From Botryotinia globosa (lineage: Eukaryota; Ascomycota; Leotiomycetes; Helotiales; Sclerotiniaceae): 64,000 nt of DNA. A model generated the notes under the pieces. That model ran no database searches and had not been told where the DNA came from. It saw only the letters and a program-made list of their open reading frames with translations. The position numbers and the translations under genes are program-made. This document shows, piece by piece, positions 1 to 10,947 of this stretch. Position 1 is the first letter of the stretch. Every line of letters begins with the position of its first letter. The stretch spans positions 186,001-250,000 of the forward strand of contig RCSZ01000013.1 in the NCBI GenBank assembly GCA_014898425.1, read 5' to 3'.

Positions 1-193
1 CAAATGACATCGGGCTTGGCAAAGATTACGTACGCACCTGGGCAACCTTAGGCTAACAACTTTGAAACTCTTGATGCTCACACACATAAACTGTCATATC
101 ATGAATTTCTAGACTGTATTGATTAATTTGCTTTCTTACTTTTACACTCTTTTTTTTAGAATAAATATAGAAAATCGTTGATTTTACTCAAAA

Positions 194-1697
194 ATGGGTA
201 CGGTTCGGAATATTGCAATAGCTGTTCTCATTCTTTCTTTTTTCACATTCGTGGCTTTCTTTGGCAGGCTTCCAGCATTAAGGTATCACCGCTGTTAAAT
301 CTCCTTATGTTTCACACACTCACAACTTGATAGGAATACACCAATAGGTATTCTACATCGAGTAATATGGGTACACATTCCTCGTGGTTTTAGAGCTGCA
401 GATGAGAGGTTGTCCAATGGCCGTCTCAGTGCTTCGGTGGGAAGACTGGCTCATACATTATGGAATGATCGTCATCCTGTTGTCATGGTAAGATTGGTTT
501 TCTTTCAACTCGAGGGCATGAAGTCAAGTGACTCGTGTATCATTCATCGAGAAGCGTATATCTTCAAGTGGTATGGGTCGAACACATAAAACCTACATCG
601 AAGGATTGGCAATACATGACTTTCTTGCAGTTCGTGGTGCGCTGTTTGTCTCTTATTCGCGGGAGTGAAGAGTCCTTACCATGCTAACTGAGTTTAAGAT
701 ATTCTTTATTCTTCTACTTTCCGTATCCGAGATTATGTTCTTGCCTTCAGCGTGGTCATTCATGAGCACGTCTCGCAAAGTAAAGGCAATTATTGCTGTG
801 TCATTACCCTATGTCTTCCTCTATCTCGCTGCTTCTTGTGATCCAGGATATATTACACCTTCGAATCACGTCCATCAAATGAGTATTTATCCTTATGACT
901 ATACCATTTTTCACCCTGGAAATCCCTGTCGAACATGTCGTCTACTCAAACCTGCCAGATCCAAGCATTGTCATGTTTGTAAACATTGCATCGCAAAATG
1001 CGATCACCATTGTGTCTTCATCAACAATTGCGTTGGTTACAATAACCACCATTGGTTTCTCCTCCTTCTTTTCACGACAGGAAATCTCACCACTTATGCT
1101 GTTTACGTTGGAAACTCTATTCTTTCCACTTTCATTGTCGCCGTATATCCAGACTGGTCTTTTCTAGGATTCGGCTTTACCTGGTCTCGTTACTTCTCAA
1201 TTTGGGGATGGGCACTACAAGAACATACCCGAATTGGTTCCATAACTCTCCTATGTTTCCTCATCACCCCCTTAGTCTATGGACTTTTTTTCTTTCACAT
1301 ATATTTAATTTGGTGCGGCACCACTACCAACGAAAGTCAGAAATGGTCCGACTGGGATATCGAGATGGGCGAGGGATATGTTTTCAAACGCACTCTCTCC
1401 GAAAACAGAGAGAAAAATTTACGAATAGAACCACCGTGGACACATTGGCCAGCAGAAAGTCAACAGATAGTTTTGCGTACAGCCGATGGACAGGATCCTG
1501 TCGGAGCAATTGGAGATGGAGAATGGCAACGGGTATGGAGTTTGAAGGATGTTGAGAACTTATATGATATTGGGTTTTTAGACAACCTAAAAGATGTATT
1601 TATTGGGCGGCAGGGTGTGTATCAAGTGTCAGATAGAGAGGCCGATGTGCCGTTGGAGGAACCGACGGATAGAAGTTCCGAGCCAACCAATGCGTAG
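194..1697 (+). CDS. swf1: DHHC palmitoyltransferase, Swf1 family
   Basis: Exons 194-282, 334-487 and 699-1697 give 413 residues. The protein is an integral membrane S-acyltransferase; yeast Swf1 palmitoylates SNAREs and other single-pass membrane proteins near their membrane segment at the ER. The cysteine-rich domain (CRTC, HCHVCKHC) ends in the catalytic DHHC at about residues 183-186, followed by NNCVGYNNHHWF. Hydrophobic segments lie at the N-terminus, just before the DHHC domain and twice after it, as expected for the family. Intron 1 (51 nt) splits an arginine codon. Intron 2 is long (211 nt): its acceptor TTTAAG follows a GCTAAC branch site, and splicing gives VVMIFFILLLSVSE without a stop. 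An additional exon inside that intron is not excluded. Family assignment is firm; the Swf1 subgroup is inferred from the short N-terminal hydrophobic arm and overall order. Confidence 0.88.
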
Positions 1698-1744
1698 TGT
1701 ATAATCATGATTCTCAATAATCCATAATGCACATTTGCGGTTTA

Positions 1745-2290
1745 TACATTTATAATTACGGCAAATTACTCTCATACCCTCAGAATGTCATTTGATTAGT
1801 CTCATACTCTAAAAATCATACTTGTTTTACTCTCATGCCCTTTAGATTCTATTATAGAATCTATTCATTATAGAATAGAATCTATTCATTATAGGATAGA
1901 ATCTATTTATTATAGGATAGAATCTATTCATCATAGGATAGATTCTAATCATTCTAAACTAGATTCTACAATGGAGAGAGGGTGGATTCTATAACAGAGG
2001 GATAGATTTTACAGGAGGAGGGTAGATTCTAGTCATATGAGACTAAATTTTATAAAAGGAGAATAGATTCTAGCTATTTGATATTAGATTCTATAAATAT
2101 AATAAGAAAAATTCTTTAATTTAATTTTCTTTTTCTTTTAAAAGATTGTTATAAGCTAAAATCTATCATAAAATCTAAAGAGAAAATTTAAAGAGTATGA
2201 AAGTAAATCATCTCTCCATTTTAGAGCATGAAAATAATTAAATCCTTCTGAGGGGTATGGGAGTAATTTGTCCTTGTAATTATAATCTTT
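1745..2290. repeat. AT-rich fold-back element (imperfect long inverted repeat)
   Basis: The left end (about 1747-1860) and the right end (about 2170-2287) are imperfect inverted copies of each other. The outermost arms share TTATAATTAC, CAAATTACTC, CATACCC and TCAGAA in the same order, and the similarity continues inward through CATRCTCTAAAA and TTTACTYTCAT. The centre is AT-rich with a 21-bp tandem array. No open reading frame inside is credible. It could be a MITE-like non-autonomous transposon or a decayed palindrome. I could not define a target-site duplication. Confidence 0.6.
1855..1965. repeat. 21-bp minisatellite inside the fold-back element
   Basis: About four to five copies of a 21-bp unit beginning TAGAATCTATTCATTATAG are seen. 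They diverge towards the right end, and related TAGATTCTA motifs continue to about 2080. The unit itself contains TAGAATCTA/TAGATTCTA inverted halves. Confidence 0.75.
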
Positions 2291-2525
2291 CTGATCTACA
2301 AACTTCACGTCTTTCTCCCTTCTTACGTGAGTACATTTCAATCGATCAGTCTACTTTACCTCAAAGTAGTCAGCACTTTAACGACAGCCTATTTGAAGCT
2401 TTTTGAACAAACCCATTATTAGGACCTGCAAGTCAATGGACACCAAATTCCACCTCCAATTATTTGGTAGATTGAACAAGTCAAACACTTACAATCTAAA
2501 TCATCAAAATATACCTCACCAAATT

Positions 2526-5048
2526 CTACTCAAGAACAAACATCCCCGCCTCCCAACCATACGATCTGCCCAAACGTCTCCCCATTCTCCTCGCCGTGCG
2601 AAACGCAATTTTCCCCGAAGGATGCGGTTCATGAAACTGAATACTCCGCTCGATATCCAATTTCGTCGGCGTAAATTGCCACACCGAACCGTATTGTTTT
2701 TCAGCCGCAAAGCCCGTAGACGTCATTGCGTAGAGGAAATCCGCCCAGGGAATCTCGCCCGGGAGATCATTGAGAGATGGTTGCCAGAACAGAACTTTGA
2801 AGACTTTGATTGCTCGGGCTTTGAGCTTGAATGTTGGTTGAGAATCTGGAGCTGCTGCGGGAGCTGCTGTTGCTAATGCAGTTTGAGATTCGGTAGTAAT
2901 CGCTGGACCGCGAGTCTTGGGCTTTGACTTTGGTTGTGGGGCAACGAATTTAGTAGCATCGTCGGAGTCAAATTGTGGTATTGGAGAGGCTTCATCGCGA
3001 CCAGTTCTTTCCTGAAATTTAGTTTTTGGTACCTTTATTGGCTCGACCCATTCAGGCGTCCGCTCTAGCGGACGCACGGCGGCACAGATATGCTTGACAG
3101 CCTGAGTTAATGTTTGACCAGTGTTTCTTTGGTAGACCTCGTCTATTTTCTGCCAAAACTCGTCCAAGTTATATTCAGCTCTCCTCATGCTCTCCGTATT
3201 TTGTTGATTTCTTCTTTTATCCGATGGGTAATGGAAGCGTCCCTCGGCTGGAGATCCGAATTTAGTTAAGCCGGTAGCTTTGAGATGGCGATCCACGCTG
3301 GCAAGTAAACTGAGCTGCTTAGGAAACTCCTTCTCAATCTGATCTTTATGCTCTACCATCGCATGATCGTAACCAGCAGCCCATGGCAGATATATGTCCA
3401 GTTCATGATAGATCCGCGAAATGAGACCAAGATCAGAAAAGATTCGTGTAACCAAAGCCGAAAATTTTGCTTTTTCGTTTGGATCACGTTCAATTCTGCT
3501 TTCAATTTCATCTACTAGAGTAGGTAGGGTCATGAGGAGAAGCTGCTGGTCATTCCAGAGACTGTTGAAAAGCCACATCATCTCATCCTGTCCTCCTTTA
3601 CTCCGAACTTGGATCATTGTAGAACCTGGTACTTGTGGCTCGCGAACGAATTTTGAACGATATGGTGGCGATGCTGGAACTGCCATCTTCAAATTTCTTA
3701 TTGGGCCTTTCGCCATCTGGCTTAGCATATATCTCAGCGTCAACAATGCCTTCATGTATTCTGATGGTAATTGCTTTTTTGGTGTAATTTTAGACGCATA
3801 CTTCTTCTGCAGAAAGGCCAAGTGCTTGAGTTGTTGGGCGACGTTCTCCCAGACGATCAAAGCACCATACGCATCGGAGACAACGTTTCCAATGACATAT
3901 TCCCAGAAAAGTGGTCTATCAAGCGTAGGATGTCGGTTTCCAAAGGTGTCGAGCAACTTTTCCTGTCTATGTTCGCTCCAGTCGCCCAGAACTTCGGCAA
4001 AACAGCCAGGATCTTCTCTCAAGTCTCGAATATAATCCTCAGCACTCATTCGTCTTGCCTCAACGATGGCCTGGAGACGACTGAAATCAAGTTTGGAAGG
4101 TAGGCGGTAAGGCGCTTCTGCAGCTACAGCTGCAATGGTCGACCAATCCGAACCATCTGTGAGTTGAGGCGGTTCTGGCTTGATCGATGCCTTGCTGATC
4201 AAAGAATCAGCATCAATGTCGTGGAGCAGTGCCTCACAGCACTTTACCAGCAGATCTAGTAGTCTTTGTTGTATCTCCAAGATCATAAGTCCCGATCCTG
4301 GTAGGTGTGCAAGGCCAGCGAATGTGTCCATCATAGCATCTTCATCTTCATCCCAAGAAATAAGACGACCGTAAGTTTGGACTGTTTCTCCCTCAAGCAG
4401 CATAGTATGAACATTAAGAAAAGCAGGCATGGTGGCAGCACTAACACGGCCGAGCTGCGTTGCTTCAAAATCCGTATGTGCGAAGACATGAGGTGGATGC
4501 CGGCCTCTAGAGTTGATTAAAAGGAGAAAGGTTTTCCCTCTAACCAAATCTTCCACGTTGAGATATGGCCATAGATACGCTTCCCTGTACTTTGTACCGT
4601 TGGTTTGCAGCTGACTTCCCTCCTTAATCAATGCCTCAAAATCCGGACGATGAGTCGCAGACATTCCTGGCCATGCTTGTAAGATAATTTTAGATCGATG
4701 AACTTTTGATTTCTTCATCCATCGTTTTCGAATGACATCCTCATGCCTCTCCAATATCTGTCTTAGTCTATTCCAATGAGACAACACCTCGGTAGATCGT
4801 TCTTTGGCCTCTTGTCGAACCTTTTCTGGAGTAGGCAGAGATGACGGTGCAGGTAGACCCAAAGCTCCATAGTCTCCTGATGTAAACTTCTTCATTTGGT
4901 TATCGTCAAGGTGTGGAAGTGATTCTGAAGGTCCTGAAAGTCCGAGAGCTCCAAGATCTCCACTCAAAAATCTGTCAATAACATCTTTTGAGAAAGCCAT
5001 TTTGCTTGCGTTTTGGGCACGCAATACGAAAAGACCAAGGTCACTCAA
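2526..5048 (-). CDS. Uncharacterised conserved fungal protein with C-terminal HicA-like segment
   Basis: One uninterrupted exon encodes 840 residues. An alternative start at 5000 (MAFSKDVIDRFL) would shorten it by 16 residues and looks more natural. I do not recognise a characterised function. The N-terminus has two similar halves (FLSGDLGALGL and FTSGDYGALGL), followed by a basic helical stretch and a large mostly alpha-helical body with no membrane segment or signal peptide. A low-complexity alanine/proline linker (about 690-745) precedes a compact C-terminal block (about 748-835). That block contains PGEIPWADFLYAM, GF, GSVWQFTP, HEPHPSGK and ARRMGRRLGRSYGW. The order is reminiscent of the small double-stranded-RNA-binding-like HicA fold (GF..., GSH, ...P.H...), but that is inference. 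I recall fungal proteins with the same C-terminal block only as hypothetical or poorly named entries. Confidence 0.8.
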   Translation of the reverse strand: MSDLGLFVLRAQNASKMAFSKDVIDRFLSGDLGALGLSGPSESLPHLDDNQMKKFTSGDYGALGLPAPSSLPTPEKVRQEAKERSTEVLSHWNRLRQILERHEDVIRKRWMKKSKVHRSKIILQAWPGMSATHRPDFEALIKEGSQLQTNGTKYREAYLWPYLNVEDLVRGKTFLLLINSRGRHPPHVFAHTDFEATQLGRVSAATMPAFLNVHTMLLEGETVQTYGRLISWDEDEDAMMDTFAGLAHLPGSGLMILEIQQRLLDLLVKCCEALLHDIDADSLISKASIKPEPPQLTDGSDWSTIAAVAAEAPYRLPSKLDFSRLQAIVEARRMSAEDYIRDLREDPGCFAEVLGDWSEHRQEKLLDTFGNRHPTLDRPLFWEYVIGNVVSDAYGALIVWENVAQQLKHLAFLQKKYASKITPKKQLPSEYMKALLTLRYMLSQMAKGPIRNLKMAVPASPPYRSKFVREPQVPGSTMIQVRSKGGQDEMMWLFNSLWNDQQLLLMTLPTLVDEIESRIERDPNEKAKFSALVTRIFSDLGLISRIYHELDIYLPWAAGYDHAMVEHKDQIEKEFPKQLSLLASVDRHLKATGLTKFGSPAEGRFHYPSDKRRNQQNTESMRRAEYNLDEFWQKIDEVYQRNTGQTLTQAVKHICAAVRPLERTPEWVEPIKVPKTKFQERTGRDEASPIPQFDSDDATKFVAPQPKSKPKTRGPAITTESQTALATAAPAAAPDSQPTFKLKARAIKVFKVLFWQPSLNDLPGEIPWADFLYAMTSTGFAAEKQYGSVWQFTPTKLDIERSIQFHEPHPSGKIAFRTARRMGRRLGRSYGWEAGMFVLE

Positions 5049-5342
5049 ATAAATCCACTCGATTATTGAATGATTGGAAACACTCGTTTTTTTCGGTTTA
5101 TGATGTAAAATGATATGAAGTAGGATTGGAATGCAACTTGAGAGTCCACTTGTTCATTCTGATCAACTTTATCAGAAATTTAAGCTTTATCGCGTAATGG
5201 AAAGTTCAATAGTTTGAAATCAAAAGACATAGCAGTGGGGTATTTGCGAGCAATCGTAGCTTCCACTTTTATTCTCTTCTCCTTCAGATTTCAAACTCTG
5301 AATATATTCTATAAATTTGATCTTCAATCATCAAAAAGAACA
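5049..5342. promoter_or_regulatory. Upstream region of the 840-residue gene and of tRNA-Glu
   Basis: AT-rich, no open frame of note. It would carry the promoter of the minus-strand gene. I see no distinct motif. Confidence 0.3.
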
Positions 5343-5433
5343 TCCGAATTAGTGTAGGGGTTAACATAACTCGCTTTCATTATCACTCTGATAGAGAACC
5401 GAGTAGCCCCGGGTTCGATTCCCGGATTCGGAA
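5343..5433 (+). tRNA. tRNA-Glu (anticodon UUC), with intron
   Basis: The acceptor strand TCCGAAT pairs with ATTCGGA at the 3' end. The D arm is AGTGTAGGGGTTAACAT, and the T arm contains GGGTTCGATTCCC. The anticodon stem is ACTCG/CGAGT with loop C-T-TTC-A-(intron)-C, so the anticodon TTC lies at 5376-5378. A 19-nt intron (5380-5398) sits at the canonical position one base 3' of the anticodon. T-rich stretches after 5438 can serve as the RNA polymerase III terminator. Base 5433 is the discriminator A. Confidence 0.93.
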
Positions 5434-6210
5434 TTATCCTTTTGCATTTTTGTGTCTATTTACATTTTCTTTACTCTATAGAGAGACAGCATCCATCATC
5501 TACTTTGCCTCTCTTTTTCGCCTGCAAACCAATGCTCCCTCACTCTTTTTGCTGCATTTCGAGAATGTGGGGTTGAGCGGGCGGGAGGGGTAGGTAGAGT
5601 CAGACTCACATGGGAAATGGGAATGGAATGGATATATAGTGGAGACGAGAAGAAAGAAGAAAGGAAATCTAATAACTTATAAGGTTAATACGCAGGAACA
5701 ACAACCGAGACTATATCATTTTCGATATTGATGATGATTGATTCAGTTCAAGTGGAGACTAACTACGACAGAGTAGGTAGGTAGTAGGTACGTTAGATTG
5801 TCACTAGAAGAATGTAAAACTGGCTATTGCGAATAGATTTCTTGGCATTACCTACCCAGGTACTCTTTGATGTACCGCTCGCTAGCTTCTTTTTCTTATC
5901 CCTCTCACCAATCTTTCACTGACCGAGGCACGCGAGCAATTCCGACATGATAATGGTTTCAATGCTAAACAATTTGTATTTCACAAGCTATACATATATA
6001 GTATGCTATGTACAATCTTATTATACTAATGTATGTTATGCCAAATTGATCCCAACTCCAAAGTGAAACAAAATCTATCTGGTATCTCTCTCATAACCAA
6101 GACCATACCTAAACCTTGCAATCGTTTCATATCATGTCATCCGACGCAACTTTCAAATCCCAGTGCGAGTTCCAGAATCCAAACTCCTTCCCTTTCGCCC
6201 CCCTCAGACA
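5434..6210. other. Intergenic, no gene seen
   Basis: About 0.8 kb downstream of the tRNA with G-rich and purine-rich stretches and short GTAGGTA runs near 5775. It ends in the 3' region of the amidase gene. Short open frames here lack support. Confidence 0.4.
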
Positions 6211-8521
6211 TTACTGTTTGCCCAATGCATCCCCAAGCATCTCGGTAATAGCAATAACCTTTTCCTCTTGAAACCTTCTCCCCACAATCTGCACGCTCAC
6301 ATGCGCACCATCATAAACTTCCGGATCATCTGATATTCGTTAGCATTTCTCTTTCAAACATGCCAAGATCTTTGTAAACATACAGCATTTCCAAACCTTT
6401 TCATCCTCTGCATTTAGTGGTTTATAGTCTGGATCGAAAACATCCACATTCTTATCCACCGTCGTAACTGGCAAGATAGCAGCGCTATAATCGAGAAGAT
6501 TGACAAATGTCGAATACGCTATGTACTCGTAATTAGCTCTGTTCACCCCACCTACTATAGTCGAGAAGAACACATACCAATGTAATCAAATGTCATCGTA
6601 AGATTCGCAGGCATAGGAGCCAACGGAGTGATAATCGCATCGATAGCTCTACCAGTGCCAGTAAGTGAGATAGTGCTGTTCCAATAGTCCATGTATTCTT
6701 TTTGGTATTCGCGCTTTTCGACATTTACGGCGGCGATGTCGAAACCGGTCATTTGAGGTTTAAGAGTACTGTAATGGCCTTGGATTTGAGGGATCATGGG
6801 TTCGCCCGAGAGTGCTAGGGCTTCGTGAACTGGAGGTTGTGAGTTTATAGGTTTGAGAAATTTGAATGCTGGAGGGACAAACCATCTTTTCCTCCGTCAA
6901 AAGACCATGCTTTGCTCTACGTGGTGGTTAGAAAGTATTTACATGTAGATGGAGAGTGAAACTTACTCCTATCGCGCATCCTCTTTGATGAGAAGGTGGC
7001 TTCCACTAAACCTTGTGATTAGCAAATATGTATATAAAGAGGGGACGGGTTTCTCATGATTCATAATATTTGATCATGCTTCCAACTCACTTCGATAACC
7101 TTGTGTCCAAGTCTCTCGGCAGTATTAACCACGATATCAATAGCTCTAGCAACAGGAGGTTGAGGAGCAACCCCTCTATCGCACTTGAAGACTCCGAAAG
7201 CCAATTGACCACCGCCGTTAGATATGATAGCATCAAGAACCATTTGTTCTTGTTCGTCACGCCATGGTATTTCACATACTAGTGGATCATGTAGCCATGG
7301 TTGAGCACTAAGAATGCTCTTCATGACCAATTTCAAAGATCGAGCTGTTGTGGCAATTGGGCCCACAACCGATAAAATAGTATTTTGTCCAGCCAAACTA
7401 TTGGCCATACCTTCATAAGGCATTCTACCTGCCGAAGGACGAATGCCATAAAGACCATTGAAAGCTGCTGGAATCCGAATGCTTCCTCCAATATCAGTAC
7501 CAAACCCTACTGGACTACCTCTCAATCCTATCAAAGCTCCTTCGCCTCCTGAGCTTCCACCTGGTCCTAAGAGTCTGTTCTTTGGGTTCTCCGTTGTACC
7601 CATGATATTGTTGACAGTCTCACCCGCCATGAGTGTTTGAGGAACGGTTGTTTTACAAAACATTATCGCACCAAGACTTCGTAATTCTTTGACCATCTCG
7701 CTCTCAAACACTCGCTCTTTTCCTGTACCCTTCTTTCCTTCAAAAGTTCCAATCCAGCCTACATAGCCCATAGTGGTTTCCACACCTCTGACGTGAAACC
7801 TAAAGACTTGTGAGAAACTTACGTCTATCATGAAGAGCAAACTTACTGGTCTTTCAAGCTGACTGGTAATCCATGTAGTGGACCAATTGGCTTCCTGTGT
7901 TCAGCAAAATAATCGTCCAGTTTTTGCGCTTCTGAAATAGCATCATCGAAAAATATTTCATGCAAACAATTGACCTAAAGCAATATTAGAATCGCCATTT
8001 AAATTGGAGGTTAAATTGCCGACCAATTGATGCGCCAAAGCTGCCCGATGACAGAAAGCTTCACAAACTTCTCGTGACTTCCATTCGCCACTGCTGGTTT
8101 TCTCTACAATTCCCACAGCGTCCGTCTCAGTAATCTCAATCTCTCGAGCGGAAAGAAATTGCTGAATATAATCGCCCGTTACATCTTTCTGTTCCTCGAC
8201 CGAGGGTATCGAGTCCAAGCGCCATTTCTCAGGGATCAAACCGTTGACCGATTCACGCTTATCCTTTGCGATGATTTGCCAATCCGAGGTGATTGCATTT
8301 GGATGAAGTTGCTGGTTTCTCTCGAAGAGCTTCCCATACCAATACGTCTGAATTTGAGATGCGGTAATGACGAGAGAATGTAAGATGTGTTTGTTCTGTA
8401 CATGCCACGATATATCTGATTTCGCTGGTTTGGTCGCTGCCCAAGAACCCATGATAGGCAAGGGCGACTGGCTATCTGCATCGCCGCCCATAATAACTTC
8501 TCCCATTGCTGTATGGTCCAT
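6211..8521 (-). CDS. Amidase signature-family hydrolase (acetamidase-like)
   Basis: Exons, in genome order, are 6211-6329, 6384-6536, 6578-6829, 6883-6916, 6967-7005, 7091-7799, 7847-7974 and 8024-8521. The Ser-cisSer-Lys machinery is visible: Lys in GLPVSLKDQFHV, the Gly/Ser-rich GPGGSSGGEGALIGLRGS and GFGTDIGGSIRIPA. Such cytosolic enzymes hydrolyse carboxamides and feed nitrogen metabolism; the substrate cannot be read from sequence. All eight exons join in phase, and six junctions reproduce family-typical text such as WKPPSHQRG, KAWSFDGGKD and YDPEVYDGAHVSVQIVGRRFQEEKV. The donor of the first intron drawn here (8023) is the weak GTCGGC. The start is uncertain: homologues normally begin near SDWQIIAKDKRESV (about residue 79 of this model), so an unseen upstream intron or a start at 8452 is possible. 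As drawn it has 643 residues, longer than the usual 540-580. Confidence 0.85.
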
Positions 8522-8715
8522 AGAAGAAAGAGAATTGAGATTTGTGTTGGTAGTACAAAGGGGTGTCGAATTGTTATATGAAGTTTTTGCTCCAACTGAT
8601 AAGGAATTATAGTGTGTGTGGATTGTTATCAATGCATCGGGTAGACTGTAAATTAGTCGGAAACTATCGCGTGGTGGTGGTTTAAGCATAAAGGGGCTAA
8701 ATTGAGATTGGCGAA

Positions 8716-9987
8716 TCAACGATCCGACTTTCGCTCTCGCACTTGTCGCACATTCAAATTGATTCTCTTATCCGTCATGAAATGTGGGAACTTTTTTATA
8801 TCCAATTCGAGGTCTGCGAGATAATCTGGGCACGTGTCGGGAATTATCTTTGGAACTCCATGCCAAGCAAATCGGGAATCCTTCTGCATATAAAGTACAT
8901 CGCCAGACCTGAGACGAAGAACTAAATGGTCGTTTTCAGATTTGGGATTGTCCAAGGCGATCATGAAGATGCAATCACAACCAAGACTGATGCTAACAAG
9001 GCCGCGATCAACACTCTCTGCGCCATCCCGATGTAATTGTAAAGTGTCTTTTGGAGAATAAAAATTAACAATGGCTGCTTGCGGTTCCATATCGGGGAAA
9101 AGTCCTTCAACAAGATTCGCAATATCACTTGGAAATTTTGGTGGCTCCTCTTCTGGATATACTTTGTTTGTCCAGTCATATTGCCCCCCAAGAGTGATCC
9201 AGCGTAACTTCTTCGTCATGACTTCCAAGTAATTTAAAGCTTTTGGGTGTACTGTTGGATCCTTCGGCTTGGCAACAATTGATTCCCCAGAAGCAATTTC
9301 ACGAGGTGGAAATTTAACATCGTAATGGGCATGTAGATTGGTCATGTGCTTTGGATCCAGAAGATCGCGGTGTACTATACGCCGGATCAACTCTTTCTGG
9401 ACCTCTGGGGGAATGAGAGATGGAAAAAGCATGAGACCTAGATCATGATTAGAAGTTGCTTTGCCGAAGGCTATTGGTAGGATCAGGGCAAAGAGAGTAG
9501 AAAGAAATAAGGGTTGGTCTTTTAGAAACCACAATTTCGGATGTGCGTAGAAATGTGAGCATTGTAGTCTTGCAGCCAATTTAATTTTTGAATGGACTGA
9601 TTTTTTGGGTCATTCCTATTTGTGGCAGAAGAAAGAAATGTTGTGATTCCTACCAGGTATAACTTCAGAACCATACGATGAACCTTCTAGATGTGATCTA
9701 GACAAAGGTAACTCATGATCAAGTGTTCCGGTCGAACAACTCTTTTGAGAGGCGTTTAGAGGAGCAGCACCCATAAATTCTTGGAAAGCTATGTTGCGCG
9801 CCTCTCTGGGTAGGGTATCTAGATCAATCATTCCAGTGATAGAAGGAGAATCTTCTGTTGCAGTATAAGTAGTCTGTTTACAACGCTTGAATGCTTCTTT
9901 CAAATGCCGGGGAGCACTTTGATGAAGCTCCTTTTGCTCCATCTTGGCCGTCGGTGTTGTGGTTTTATCTGGAAGGGTATTCTCCAT
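8716..9987 (-). CDS. AlkB-type 2-oxoglutarate/Fe(II) dioxygenase, ALKBH1-like
   Basis: Exons 8716-9437 and 9654-9987 give 351 residues. The iron ligands are the HRD pair (His247, Asp249) in QLHRDGAE and His304 in RFAWHGV. The 2-oxoglutarate-binding arginines lie in KRINLNVRQV (about 336-342). The NFY segment before the HxD motif is also family-like. Members oxidatively demethylate nucleic acids (tRNA, DNA), and ALKBH1 relatives act in the nucleus and mitochondria; the substrate here is unknown. The 216-nt intron has donor GTAGGA and a good TTCTAATCA branch, and splicing yields VIPGLMLFPSLIPPEVQ. The stop codon lies about 195 bp upstream of the amidase start as drawn; both genes run in the same direction. 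Confidence 0.9.
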
Positions 9988-10947
9988 CTTCGCGGTTGGT
10001 GGCAGTATGTGGACGAGGGAGAGTATTTTCCCTGTTGATCAATTTGATAAGATGAGGTGTTTGACTGGTTCAAGGATTGTGAAGTTGTCTTGTTGTATGA
10101 TCTGACTCAAGCTTCTAACGAACGAGGAGAGGTCACGACGTACTGGGCAGTAACCTTCTTAGATAGGTTGCTAATGGAATCGTGCCTCACCTACAGACAA
10201 AAAGGCAGAGTAATAAGAGGTAGAGCTAGCACCGACAAGGATCTTGAATGCAATTTCTATATTTTTATATGTTTTTTGACTTTTCGGCATTATTACTTAT
10301 TAGAACCTAGTCCAGTCAAGTCAGTATGTATGTACAGTACATCCGACCTCGCGTCAAAAACGCGCCCGCTTATTCCGCCTGGCCCTGGCCTGGGTTACGA
10401 TTTGTTTAATGTTTTGTTTGGTTGTTTGGTTGTTTCGATGTTTGGTTGTTTGGTTGTTTCGTTGTTTCGTTGTTTGCTTATAAGTTATTCTCTTGTTTAC
10501 TCCTGAGTCCTGAGCTTGAGCACGACGAATAACAGAACGACAATACTAACAATACCATAAACGATACCGTACGAATTCTCCTTTCTCTTTCTCTTCATCT
10601 CACTTCAATTCGAGTCCAAATTCGAGTATCACGACTGGACACGAAAGATTCTACGGCAACTTAATACAACAACAACAACACAACCATCTTCTTATAGCTA
10701 ATTCGTTACTCTTCCTCTCCCTCTTCCTCTTCCTCTCATTCACGAATCCTTCCAATCTCCAGCTGTGCATAGCTCCGTCCATCTTCTTTCAAAATAGATG
10801 CTGTTGTTACCATAATAAACCCAGGATCAATTACCATTCCAAACTGCCCCTCCTTCACCGCCCCACTTCAACGGACAAAAGCAGAATTATTTCAACTTGA
10901 TTGACCTCGACGTTCTCTAAACCTTTCAACATCAAGGACACTCGACA
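9988..10947. promoter_or_regulatory. Intergenic region between the AlkB-like gene and CDK1 (divergent promoters)
   Basis: The two flanking genes are divergent, so this 960-bp stretch must hold both promoters. A degenerate GTTTGGTT/GTTTCG repeat lies at about 10410-10480. A pyrimidine-rich tract with CAACAACAACAAC and CTCTTCCTCTTCC (10560-10745) precedes the CDK1 start and fits a fungal 5' leader. An open frame at 10057-10506 runs through the repeat and has no coding character. Confidence 0.45.

Noticed and set aside
10057..10506. 149-codon plus-strand open frame before CDK1
   Set aside because: The C-terminal third is just a GTTTGGTT/GTTTCG repeat, it overlaps the expected CDK1 and AlkB promoters, and nothing in it resembles a protein family.
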